A stretch of DNA of 64,000 nucleotides, taken from contig NC_073746.1 of the NCBI RefSeq assembly GCF_029784135.1, forward strand, positions 61,292,097-61,356,096, in the 5' to 3' direction. Below, one piece after another: positions 44,025 to 55,845 of the stretch (the first letter of the stretch is position 1; each line of letters begins with the position of its first letter). The translations under genes were made by a program, and so were the position numbers. The notes beneath the pieces were generated by a model that was not told the origin of the DNA, made no database searches, and was given only the letters and a program-made list of their open reading frames with translations. This DNA comes from Toxorhynchites rutilus septentrionalis (taxonomy: Eukaryota; Arthropoda; Insecta; Diptera; Culicidae).

Positions 44025-44752
44025 CGAGGGTCACTATTTATATTTCGGGAATAGGAACAAAAACAAATAGTTAAGCTGCGAATATATTTTTATTGTTTTT
44101 CAAAGTACTCGCCACGATGATCGATACATTTTTGCATGCGCTTAAACCAATTTTCAAAGCATTTATTCCAATCGACACGAGCCTTTTTTGAGCGATTGTC
44201 AAATTATGTGGGATCCAACGTGAACATAATTTTCGCACAACTAAGTGTTCATGTAAAATCGCATATATGCTGGTGGAACTAATGCTTAGGGATGCCTCAA
44301 TCTCACAATAGGTTACATGACGATCTTGCTTAATCATTTCGTGCACAGCATCGATGTTTTCTGGCACTACAGTCGATTTCGGACGACCTTCACGAAACTC
44401 GTCGGACAGCGAACTACGACCACGATTGAATTCACTATACCAGCGATACACAGTGGTTTTTGATGGAGCTTCATCGCCAAAAGTCAAATTAAGTTGATTG
44501 ACGCACTTTTGTTGTGATAATCCACGTCGAAAGTCGTAAGAAATCATCGCACGAAAATGTTCACGATTCAGTTCCATTTTTTTGCCGAGACCAAACTTTC
44601 AACTAAATATAAAATAAACAAATAGCGTCCGTATGACAAAATGTTCTGAGTACGTATATCGTCAAAAATGTCAAACTTTACGATGGAACCGTAAGATGGA
44701 CTCACATGACATCAGTGTTGCCAATTCCCGAAATATAAATAGTGACCCTCGT
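44025..44752 (-). mobile_element. Internally deleted mariner with perfect ends
   Basis: The terminal inverted repeats start CGAGGGTCACTATTTATATT and are identical for 28 bases, with GG conserved after one mismatch. TA flanks both ends (44023-44024 and 44753-44754). The total is 728 bases, little more than half of a full mariner. The identity of the ends argues for fairly recent mobility, with transposase supplied by another copy. Confidence 0.9.
44071..44577 (-). pseudogene. Mariner transposase, DNA-binding half plus extreme C-terminus
   Basis: It begins MELNREHFRAMISYDFRRGL and contains two helix-turn-helix regions (LSQQKCVNQLNLTFGDEAPS and ENIDAVHEMIKQDRHVTYCE). It reaches WIPHNLTIAQK. The catalytic core with all three acidic residues is deleted. 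After AQK the sequence continues, in a shifted frame, with the C-terminal ARVDWNKCFENWFKRMQKCI. It could at most make a DNA-binding repressor-like fragment, which is speculation. Confidence 0.82.
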
Positions 44753-44759
44753 ATGTTGA

Positions 44760-47713
44760 ACACCAAAGTAAGTGATGCTCTAACAAATAGTTCGATGAAA
44801 TTATAGAAAAATACTCGCCTCGGTTAAAACACAGTCAATTAAAAAACAATCGAGTACGGCAAAACGACAGCAAGAGTGAGTTATCGAACCCACCACCGGC
44901 GCGAGTCCCATTCTTCGAATCGCTCATTCCTGGGAAGGCTATAAGCGGCGATAAATAACATCTGACGTTAGTGAGGCGAGTGCCGCGCGAAATCAGTTAC
45001 AAATGATGTGATCACTGCTCATTCAAGTTTTTCATAAAGCAAACCTGACAGCTGAATGTTGCCGTTGTCATTCCTAGAGACGAGTAGAAACATGATAAAT
45101 GTGATTTTAAATGGAAAATTACAGCGCGCTGCGTAAGTGTCAGCAACAAACAACTGTCCGGGTGGCTGGGAGGTGTGTGGATGCACTTGAATAGACCACG
45201 ACCATCTCGCCATTGCATTAGTCAGAACGGGTTAATGTTTCCGTCCGGGAATTATCACCTTCACATGAATGCAGCAGCCTCACTAGGGAGGGGCTCCGAT
45301 TGCGGTTAAAAGATTCCGTTCGACTGAAAGGTTTCCACGGACTAATGTTTCGCAAAGAGGAATAATCAATCAACTGCCAGTGTAGGAAAATTTGCGTGTG
45401 ATATCTGCAAAGTTTTATGCTTAATGGTTAAATATGGAAAATTGGAGCTCCAGAAAAAAAACAAAACTCAACGGTTTTGCTTCCTTCCCTTTTTTGTTTC
45501 TCATACAACAGAAAATTTATACGACAAAACACAAAAGTAAACCTCTCTTAGCAACAACGGAGCAACGCACGTATAAAAATATATAATATCAATTTTGAAA
45601 TACTTTTACCCTACTCTTTCCGTCCTTTTGTTTCCAATACTTCGCAAATTGGGGCCTCCCTCTCGGGAGCCATCCAGTTGTCCGATCCTACGAACTCGAC
45701 AACCAGCACACAGAGTGGACAACGTCCAGCCTCCCCCAACCCGCCACGAGCCCCAACGATGAAGAAGCATGCACAGGTTCAAGAACCTCCGAAACGAAAA
45801 TTTTTGATTTGCGACAAAGTACGCTGTTAAGCAGTGCATATTTTTCATCATTCCGTTTTTAGTCACCGTACTTCTCGAGAGAGAGATTGTTTATTCTGCG
45901 TAGCTTCCTCACGTCGTCCGCGCGAGGGTTGATGCTGGACCGCGAAGTTGATGCGCGAACGATGGCTGGCTACCACGGTGACAATAGGGTCATCTACTCT
46001 CGGTTCAGGTAACCTTCTGCCCACTTTCGGGTATCAGCGTGACCCTATACCGTGTCGCAGAATCCGCCGCTATCATTCGCGCGGCAGTCCAACCTAAACT
46101 GGGGCTTTGTGTTTTTTTAGAAGGGTTTTCCACACTTCCTTCGCGAAGTCGCAGCTCATCTCTTGCCGTCGTGCGCCGAGATTCGCAAATGTTCACCGGT
46201 TTGCTTCTGGTCGAGGCCACGGTTCGCCGCTTGTTTTATAGCGTGCTGTTGATGTTAAATCAAAAATTGGCGACACTCTAATCGTTGTATGAAAAATGTG
46301 ACAACGGGTAACAGAAAAGCAATCAAATAAATTCTCTCATCCCGCGTGCTCGATACACTTTGCCCAGATCAGAGGGCCATTTATATAAATTCGTGGATCG
46401 ATTTTTTTTTGCTTCTGCTGCTGCTTCATCCACCCGGAATCCCGGCTTACTGTAGCCTCGTACGCATATGTACATACACGCGCAGCCGGGTACACATATT
46501 TATGGATATCGGACGCGTTTTCGTTCGCTTTCCAGCATTTGGGCTTTTTCGGACTATCTTTTATGAGGCTTTATATGGATTTGTACCCGGTATAATTTGT
46601 GTATTGTTTTGTGAACACGAGACGGCATGAATTTTCATTAGCGCACTACAACAACGCCGATAAGCTGTGTGGGAACCATCCTGCATACTTCACAATCATA
46701 ATCTGGAGTAATTTACTGCTGTTTGCGGGACTGGAATGGTCGTTTATGATAATATTGATAAGATATTATGTGGTGTGATAAATTTTGCAAAGTTATACGC
46801 ATATGAATGTAGAAATAAAGGTATAAGTAGGAACTGTAGGAACTGTGGGAACTTAAAGTCTTTGTAGCCTTGAAATAAAAATAATTATAGAATTGAGCAC
46901 TATTTCCTTGAACGGAGGTAATCTTGTCCGATAACATTTACATTGCACTTATGATGCAGATGTAATTATTTCAAATTTTCTGTTATCTTGACCTAAGACA
47001 AGACGTGACAACTGGCTTCTTACTCTTCATCCCAGTGCGAGCAACAGGGATGCTCAACCACTCGAGATGTTAAGTTTCCAAATGAGATAAAGTTTCTGAA
47101 GATTTTTTTTTTCACGTTCCTAACCTATGATTTCGTATCATATATTCTATGAATTGGATACATTCGGATTATGTACAGCAAATATGTTGCGTATTTTACA
47201 ATAAATTGTATTTTTCTGTTATGCTTTATCATGAAAACTAGTGTGAGAGTACATGCCATGAGTACATTTTGTCGAAGTGTATTCGCAAATATTATTGGCA
47301 ACCCTTTAAAATTGACCAATCAGCAGCTGCCCCCAAAACTGGCCCGAAATCGACCCCATATTGTCTGATCTTGTCTTAGATCTTGACCACAGGTTGGTTT
47401 GCAATTTGAATTGTTTGATTGATTTGACATATAAGTAATTTTATTCATTTGACATTTAACTTCTAGGATATTTTAGTGTCATTCCGCAAAAACAAAGTAG
47501 GATGGTTGTTCTATAAGGTCGTGGCAACTATATTGTCATCCACAAAAAAAATATTTTTTCGCTGCGCTTGAAATATTATTTCAATTTCTTACTTAACCAA
47601 AAACTTCTAAAGGTGTACGACAATACTTCAATACGATACAATACGACAATACTTTTTTTGGGCTGCTAAAATTGTGCGATATTAATTTGGGAGTGAATTT
47701 TTAGGTTAAAAAT
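44760..47713. other. Host-like DNA, no gene supported
   Basis: 44880-46700 is GC-richer and looks single-copy, lying 7-9 kb upstream of the LIX1-family start codon. It may hold upstream exons or control regions of that gene, but I recognise no exon. 46700-47700 is AT-rich and featureless to me. Confidence 0.35.
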
Positions 47714-50504
47714 TAGGGATTAGTTAGGGATTTTTAACCGGTTTTACCGGTAATACCGGTAACTTCCTAACTACCTAAGAACTTCAGTTCAAAAAATCGC
47801 TGCTAGATCTGAAAACGAAACACAAGATTCAGCTTCAGCGATGAAGAACTGACAGCGATAAAGAAATTGGCTGATGTCCTCGAAGCAGTTCTGAATATTT
47901 TTTTTAAATTTTTTAAATTTTTTTAAATATTTTTTTCTCAGATTGCTAGTTATTTAGGTATATCATTTGTTAAATGACCAATTGAAAATTCTGGAAACAT
48001 CCGGCATAAGGTCTCGAAAATCAAACTGAATTTTTGGAGAAAATTCGATTTTGAAGACTGCGAATGCGAGCTCTAATGAAGTATTGTTATTTTTCTTTTA
48101 AATCTATGTGAATGTGATTTAATTATGCAGATTTCTTTCATGAAATATAATCAAGAATAGAACAGCATTGATGAACGAGAAATAAGAAACTTCTAAAATT
48201 AAATATTGAATTATGAATAATAGAATTATGCTCTATTTTGCAATCGGGTGGAAGCTGTCGGTACAATTCATCGAGCTATTTGATTTGCTTGTTGCATTTC
48301 TGATATTTTGCTTTGGGAGAAAAATCCCAAGTTTCGTTTCAAAATATGCAATTGACCGTTCGATTTAATTTACATGATAGTGGTCAATATTTCAGACAGA
48401 TAGTTCTTATACCTCTCGGTAATTGAGAAATATAATAATCATGTTGGATGTATTTTTATGGAAAACAATTTTTTTGAATCTTCCGAGGGGCAATTTTCTT
48501 AAAAAAAATCAACGATATCGATTGATGAGATTTTACACAAAATAAAGTATTATTTACCAATGATTTAGTAACCGATAATTATTTTTATTTTATAGAATAA
48601 TTTATTATTGAGTTGTTATTAGTATGACCTATTTTTTCCTTTAATTAACCATCCTGTACTCGAGCATGCGATCTCACAGACCGGGAATCAATAATTCTGT
48701 TCTAGAAAGGCTGAATTAAATGACTATTGAAACTGAATGAAATTGAAGAAAAAACATTTTCTGGAATTTGAAGATTCAATTATATATATATTTTTTACTT
48801 TAATTAAATACCATCACGCCAAGAAAAACACAATAGCAAAATTACAGTCTGTGACACCGTGCGCGAATATACGAGTTATGATTTTGCGCGCAAGTACAGG
48901 AGAGTTAACATTAGAGAAGAAAAGGACATCCGGTAGCTATCCGGTCAATATTTGCTACCCGGCCGGGTACCAGATAGTGACCGGATACTACAAAAAACAA
49001 ATTCTTATTAACTTAAGATAAATCATAAGACAATGAACAAAACAAATCTTTCACAAGCAAATAAGGAGTGATTACTGACATGTCAGAAATGTTATTATGT
49101 TATTAATGTGTTATAATTTTATTATATATTAAATATTAATTATTATAAACTCATAACAGTATTAACTTTATAACAGTACCCAAAATTACCCCGTGGTAAA
49201 TTATGATGAATAATGATGATGATGAAATAATGAATTTCCAGCAGGCGTTCTCTTCTCTGTCCAGATACTTTTTTGATGCAACAACATGCAAAATTATCTC
49301 GAATATATAAAAGCTATTATAAAAATATAAAAGCTATAATAAAATATATATAAGCGAACTACTTCAACCGCCGGTCATAATAACTTAGATTTGATTTATA
49401 GTGAAGTAAGTGTACCCCCTCTCAGATTACCATTTCTGGAGAGAACTCTAAGTACAACTTACAAAAATCTCAATATTATGATATAAAATCATTATCAGGA
49501 AAAAAAAACTGCTCCAGATTCCTTGTAGAAAACCTTATACACTATTAAATAGGATATTTATTCTGAACGAAAAATTTAATATTCGCTTATAATTATTATT
49601 TAAAAATGTGTTTATTTATTTCTAAAATTTAACGCTTCATTTGTCTCATGTTCGCCTGTCATTTCTCTTAGTCATGTATAAGCTTATAAAGGGCTGAGGC
49701 TCGAGGCTGGCCGGATATCTTTTATCCGGCCAAACTACTATCCATTCCATCACTAGTTAAAACTTTGTTTTATAGTCTTGTACTACATTCAGTTTCTAAT
49801 GACTTTTTGATATAGTCACCATTGGTAGACGGCAGCCTAACATTTGAACATTTAGTCGTCCGTAATGCCCAAAAGTTTGGCCACCTCTGTCGCATATGAA
49901 TAATTATTCTGCTCGTGATCGTGACACAATTAATTATGACTTTGGCGTCTTCTTTCAAACGTCACGAACTGCATTGATCAAGCAGGCATTTTCAATTGTT
50001 CCTGACTTGATCAAATTTGACGATGATATTGATATTGATTCAGTAGCTGGACAACAGGAGGAAAAAAATCCACTGGACGATGCGAAACCTGCAGTTGAGC
50101 ATCAAGGAAAAACTTGAACGACGATTGCAATAGTCAAAGGTATAAACGTCCAGCCCAAGCTTAATATCTATAAACGGATTGATGAAAACCCTCGGACAAG
50201 AGTTTTCGTACAGAGGGCATGAAAGGCAAATACATGACAATGGTATTCGGTACTCTTCTTACTGTACGCATAATGAGATCCGATCAAGATTAGAAGACGA
50301 CAGAATTAACATTCTCTGTGTCTATAAGTATTACTTTAATCAACAAAAACTTGCAATATGTTTTTTTTTGTAAACTTATAATTCTAAATAAAAGACGTTT
50401 CTTCGAGAAAATTGGGTATTTTAAAGTATTTTTTTTATCGGTGATTTACCGGTTTTACCGGAATAACCGGTTATTGAAATTTTGGCACGATAATGCAATC
50501 CCTA
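47714..50504 (+). mobile_element. Degenerate hAT-type transposon
   Basis: The left end TAGGGATT and, shortly inside, AACCGGTTTTACCGGTAATA are mirrored at the right end, where the reverse reading is TAGGGATTGCATTATCG with AACCGGTTATTCCGGTAAAA inside. Flanking octamers TTAAAAAT (47706-47713) and TTAAGAAC (50505-50512) agree at 6 of 8 positions, as for an aged hAT target duplication. Coding remnants are FSFSDEELTAIKKLADVLEA near 47830 and QTSRTALIKQAFSIVPDLIK near 49960. Palindromes rich in CCGG lie at 48932-48990 and 49708-49732. No intact transposase remains. Confidence 0.65.
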
Positions 50505-51176
50505 TTAAGAACCGCGATTTAAGGCGCCGGCAAAAAATACTATTTAATTCGTTGAAAATGCAACAAGATTATACTGTTTTCACTGTAAGCGTTCTATTTA
50601 GGATCTACTGTGAGGGATCATGCAGTTTTTTTCAATCAAATAAATGGTGTACTTGATGATAAATTCAGATTTTCATTTTTTTCTTTGTAAGTCTACATAA
50701 AAAAACAATTTTTTTCAGGCTGCACTACAAATATTGTTTTGGTTTTTGCATAACCAATGACGCAACAAAGTAAGTTTACAAGGCAGCACAGTGTTTTTTG
50801 AATTCACGGGCAGTGGCAATTATATTGCCACCAATTGTTTCAACTGTTTCAATAGTTTATTTTTCATCAAAGGTAAATATGTGTTCTTCCTTATGTAAGG
50901 ATTATGTTCTCTGATGTTTAAGTCGATAGCTTGCCTAGTTTCCACGGCCTTATAATGGATTAAAACTATCGAATTTCGTTCCAAATAAAAAATATTTGAG
51001 CATTCGATACTTTTGTTTCGACGTAGGATTACGTCTTTCATTTCTGGAGTGTAAGTTCAAAGTTTCGAAAACGAGAGCGTGGTACTGAATTGCAAGGTTT
51101 TGAACGTTAATAAACCAGGCTATCGAAATCACACAAATCTGTAAATAAGTTGACACCCGCTAGGAAATCCATTTAG

Positions 51177-51717
51177 TTTTTTTTATCCCAACAGTTTATT
51201 TTATTAGGCTCATTTAGCAATTTAGCTGTAACAGAGCCGAATTCATTCGTGTACATTTTTTATCTTAAGATAACTTTTGTTGTATATTACACTGTTACCA
51301 TTTTGAGGCGTAAGAGTATCGCTGTCTATCGTTAAACATTTGTTTTTCATCTATAACACAGTAGCCGTTTAGGCGCAAGAGAATTCCTATTCTATCGATG
51401 CACAACACATGTCGCCTTTTTTTTAGCGTAAGAATATTGCTATTGTTCGAATGTTCACAGTTGGGCTGTTCACAGCGGGACTGTTGATATGAGGCTTCCT
51501 TTGTTGCGTTAATAATAGTGCCAATTACCGATGCAGCAGACCGAAAATGTGAGACGTAAGGGGCTGGGATTACCGACACATGATGATTGTTGCGTGGACA
51601 TAGTAGCTAGACACACTAAGCTGGTTAGTTGAGGGGCCCTGAGTTATGAGCTCATGATCGTACGCTTAGTAGCGGACACGCAATCAACTAGGCTACGAAG
51701 ACCCCCGAAGACCCCAT
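51177..51717 (-). mobile_element. tRNA-derived SINE, copy 3
   Basis: Same family as 35797 but inverted. The tail side shows AGGCTCATTTAGCAATTTAG and TGTAACAGAGCCGAATT, and the head side ends TAGGCTACGAAGACCCC. Flanking AAATCCATTTAG (51165-51176) and AAATCCATTAAG (51718-51729) are an 11-of-12 target duplication. The middle is rearranged, with extra GGCGTAAGAGTAT-type repeats. Confidence 0.85.
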
Positions 51718-51816
51718 AAATCCATTAAGTTGTTACTGCGATGTAAGATAAGCATGGTCACGCTCACACGCCTATGTATTGTGTTCTTCTCTCCCAATTC
51801 CATTTCTTTTCTGTAG

Positions 51817-51932
51817 CCGAACTGAACGGAGCATTTAGCGAAAATCGAAGTATCGATGATATTTCGATACAGATGGGTGCCATTGACTATGGATTTGATG
51901 GCGAAGAAAATGAAATGTTTGATATGGTGTAG
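51817..51932 (+). other. Possible terminal exon behind a strong 3' splice site
   Basis: A pyrimidine tract (TTCTTCTCTCCCAATTCC, then ATTTCTTTTCTGTAG) precedes an acidic open frame reading ELNGAFSENRSIDDISIQMG then AIDYGFDGEENEMFDMV and a stop. No family is recognised and no partner exon was seen. A 14-bp perfect inverted repeat overlaps the stop. It may be a host or transposon 3' exon, or chance. Confidence 0.25.
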
Positions 51933-53194
51933 TGGATATTACACCATATCAAAGAAATCACATTGATGAAGGCAGCAATTATAAAATCAATTGTTAACGA
52001 ATGACTCAATCAATCGTCGTTTCTAATTGTGTATTATTTGTGCTGAGTAATTCCGAGGAGGAATCCATTCCTTTTCATAGTATTAAGTATTCTGCTCCGG
52101 ATAAACGAAATGATATGATTTACAAAGTGTAAAATGTCCAAGAGTTATATTCTTGCTACTTATTGGCTCGAAAAATTGTTTCACCAGCTTTAAAATTGCC
52201 GGAAACGGAAACGGAAACAAATGCAACGTTCAACGCTCAACGCTCAATGTTATCGAACACTTCGAGTAGATTCGTCCGGAAGCTTCTATTGATTCTGGAA
52301 TTTTAGAAACATTGACATTATGGCTTGCCCTTTACTATCAGCCAATTAGTAATATTTGTGAAACCGAAACAGTGCGGTGATATTTTATCAATAGACTATT
52401 ATGAACGTGAATATCTCTTTGCAGGTTGAGAGAAGGGGTATGACAAACATTTCATTCGAAAGATGAAAGCTCTATGAGTGATGTTTGTTACATACGTAAC
52501 CAATAAGTTGTTTCAACAGCTTAAAAATTGCTTGATGAGAAACTCTTGAAATCAAAAAATTAACATCTATCATGATTGTTCGATGGACTAGTCCCGTTTC
52601 TATTTTGCTACCGAGTTGAACGGACGTGCAAAATTTTTCACCATTTTTCAATGCATCCGCAGAATATGCATAAAATAAGCTCTATATGGTTGCACTTGCT
52701 TCGACCTTTCAAAGTTTTTTCAAAATATTCATTCATTGAGAATTGATTCAGATGCAATTTCAAACAATTGATTATTGAGTCAACGGAAGTCCTACGTCAA
52801 ACTTGCGGTTGTATCACAAATATAACCTAATCCTAGTTTTTTCATTAGAGTGCAAAAAAGTGAAAAATATTTTTTTTACATTTCATACATATCCAAAAAT
52901 CAGAAAGTATTTTTTTTCTTTTTTGAGTTATGGTTTTTCAAAATTAACATGGCGCATGGAGGCGCATGTAGTTTAATGGGGAAAAATAGGAATAGGTATA
53001 ATAACCAGTACAAAATAAAGACAGAAATAACAATGAATAACATGTATCTTATCTCAGGTAAAGGCATGAAATTGAGAGACTAGCAGGTAGGAATAAAAAT
53101 TGTATAAAAGTAAAAAACACTTGGAATTTCGACCACTGGAAAAACAAGTTATTTGCCTCGAACTGAAACGCGCAGTTGATGCCAGGAGCCTTTA

Positions 53195-53520
53195 AACTCT
53201 TGACGTAGGATTCGATTTCTATATGAGGGTGTCACACTACGAAAAATAAAACAAAAATTAAGGGATTTCAAATGCATATCATGCTAAATCGGCCATGTTA
53301 ATGTCGTTATATGTTATACTTATTTTGGAAAAAAAATTGCTAGTAAATTAACCCTTGATGGAATAATTCTGTTGACTTGAACTGCCTCTGCTTCAAAAAG
53401 TGCATTACGTGGGAGGATTCTGTTGCTTCCAATTGAAAGATGAGAAAATTTATTAAAGGATATAGTAGTCAAACATTTAAATTAGTGGATTTAAAAAATA
53501 TTTTGGAAGCGAAAAACTAA
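53195..53520. repeat. Dispersed repeat related to 26130-26340
   Basis: GACGTAGGATTCGATTTCTATATGAGG, TCACACTACGAAA and a CGTTATATGTTATA stretch occur in the same order as at 26136-26270. No coding content. Confidence 0.45.
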
Positions 53521-53619
53521 GAAGTTAGTGGTTTTTAAAGTTTTATTACTAATTTCATGAACCGAATTAAAGCTCTTCAACTGCTCTGCAATTTGTTCTA
53601 TGACACCCAAGTTCAGCAA

Positions 53620-53664
<45 letters not shown>

Positions 53665-55009
53665 GGATTTCTGTCTGTCTGATTCTTATGGACTCGCAAA
53701 CCACTGAACCGATCAACACGAAAATTGGTATGTAGGGGTTTTTGGGGCCGGGGAAGGTTTTCGTGATAGTTTGAGACCCCTGCCCCCTCTCTAAGGGGGG
53801 CTGTCATACAAATTAAACACAAATTTCTACATTACTCGGGAATTAATCGAGCAAATGAAATGAAATTTGGCATATGGAGGTTTTAGGGTGCAATAAATGT
53901 TTCTATGGTGGTTAGACTCTCCACCCCCCTCTCTAAAAGGGGGCTGCCATACAAATGAAACACAAATTTCTGCATTACTCGAGAATTAATCAAGCAAATG
54001 AAACCAAATTAGGCATATTGAGGTTTTAGGGTGCAATAAATGTTTCTATGGTGGTTAGACTCTCCACCACCCTCTCTAAGGGGGGGCTGGCATACAAATG
54101 AAACACAAATTTCTGCATTACTCGAGAATTAATCAAGCAAATGAAACCAAATTTTGCATGTAAAGGTTTTAGGGTGCGATCAATGTTTCTATGGTAGCTA
54201 GACTACCCTCCCCCCTCTGTAAGGGGGGGCTGCCATAATAATGAAAGATACATTTCTGCATAATTCAAGAACTAATCAAGCAAACTGAACCAAATTTGGC
54301 ATGTGGAGGTTTAAGGGGGCAAGAAACATTTCTAAAGCGATTCAACACCCCTCCCACCTTTCTGTCATAGAAATGAAACACAAATTTGTGCATAACTCTA
54401 GAACTAATCAAGCACAATTTGGAATGTGAGGGTTTTTGGGTATGAGAAATGTTTCTATGATGGTATGACACCCCTCCCTCCTGAGGAATGGAGAGGGGGT
54501 CCCATAAAAATATTACACAATTATAAATTTTCGGAAAACTCTGAAGGAAAAAGGGAAAATCCGAAAAATTAAATTCCCATATGTTCTACGCACGATGAAA
54601 CGCATTCCTATATCTTCTTCTATCTATACCAATAAAAAAGTATCACCGAATTTGTTGATAAGAGCAGAACTCGAGGAAGGAATTGTCCGGTTTAGGGCTG
54701 TCTTTATTCTATCATATTCTCTGTATATGTTCCATGTAACGGAGAAACATGTCATTTGCAAGTGGTTGAAAAATCTTGAACGAGAATTGTGGCTGAAAAT
54801 AATCTGATATCATTAAAGATGAGTTTTGTTAGAAATACTAGAAATTTTATAGCAAAAGGTAAAAAAATGGCGTCGATTTGAAGAGCAATCAATGAAAAGT
54901 TCTGCGATTAGACCCATGAACTTGCTCATAGTAAGAAAACGTGAATGTTTGAAGGTATTGATACCAAAAAACAAATTTTGGGCGGGACGAAGTTTGTCGG
55001 GTCAGCTAG
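53620..55009 (+). mobile_element. Helitron-like element with internal 142-base tandem repeats
   Basis: It starts TC at 53620 followed by a TA run and GGATTTCTGTCTGTCTGATT. It ends GACGAAGTTTGTCGGGTCAG then CTAG at 55006-55009. The flanks are A (53619) and T (55010), without duplication. Both ends match the copy at 41769-42588. Five tandem units of about 142 bases, each with CTCTCTAAGGGGG and CATTACTCGAGAATTAATCA or variants, start near 53788, 53930, 54072, 54214 and 54358. No coding gene is present, so it is non-autonomous. Confidence 0.8.
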
Positions 55010-55078
55010 TTCTTTATATAAATATGCTTAGATATCACGTGTTAGGAATGTCTGTATTCGAATTCAACTATACTGGAA

Positions 55079-55673
55079 CTACACCCAAACTAGCGTTGAC
55101 TGAAAACATTTCATCTTTGGTAGAAATGATGCCATTCCGTGTGCTGGAGAGTCAAATGCGCAAATAATGAGCTGTTTGAAAAGCTTAAAAATGGTTTGAA
55201 TGTATGCGAGCAGACATCTCTTTCTGTTTTCTTTTTTCATTTCATTTGGGATTGTGCAAAAAAAAGTCCATACGACGTCAATGGGGATCGAACCAAGGCC
55301 GGGTGTAATGCAAAGCTATTTCACACGACCACGCTATCCATATAGCTACCAGCGATGTTATATAGAAGCGTGATAATATTACACCTCATCATAAAATTAA
55401 GTTGGAAAGTGTTTTCTAAGAGGATAAAGAAAACATGAGCGAGACTATATCTTTCTCTGTCTGAGTAGTGTATTTGGCAAACTATACGAAAAGTTTTTAT
55501 ATGATTTCATTTAAATGTGTCTCCTGTTTCGCTCTCTCATATTGGCTATTATATATATTATACAAATGATATACATGTATTGGGAAGTAGAACATTTCCT
55601 GTTATTTTTCAGCTTATTTAATGTAATAAATCGGGATGACATAACATGTGCTAAAAATTAACTTTGGGTGTAG
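55079..55673. mobile_element. Complete CTACACCC TIR element with tRNA-like core
   Basis: CTACACCCAAA at 55079-55089 and TTTGGGTGTAG at 55663-55673 are perfect 11-bp inverted ends. On the minus strand, TAGCGTGGTCG (55326-55336) and GGTTCGATCCC (55284-55294) fit RNA polymerase III A and B boxes with one mismatch each, 31 bases apart, inside a roughly 72-base tRNA-like stretch. Partial copies lie at 24766, 30894 and 32604. The target duplication is unclear. Confidence 0.7.
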
Positions 55674-55845
55674 TAGATACAATGTGTATGGATTGCTAAT
55701 CCCGAAAGTAATAATCTGACATGAACGTTCCTGACGTGACTGTACGTATTTAAACAGAACAATACCGGAAATCATGATTGTGTCATCACATCGAAATTGG
55801 AGACATCACCTCATCCGGTAGGGCGCTCGACTGCGCTGGTTGGTG

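Noticed and set aside
46346..46630. A 94-codon hydrophobic open frame as a membrane protein gene
   Set aside because: No start context, splice signals or family resemblance; probably chance openness.
47738..47762. ACCGGT repeats as telomere-like or satellite DNA
   Set aside because: They are mirrored at the other end of the hAT element and fit its subterminal repeats.
53788..54380. CRISPR-like regular repeats
   Set aside because: The 142-base units are contiguous tandem copies without unique spacers, in a eukaryotic transposon.
55280..55345. A functional tRNA gene on the minus strand
   Set aside because: It lies inside a repeated TIR element, both boxes have mismatches and no clean acceptor stem was found. 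Kept as a tRNA-like module.
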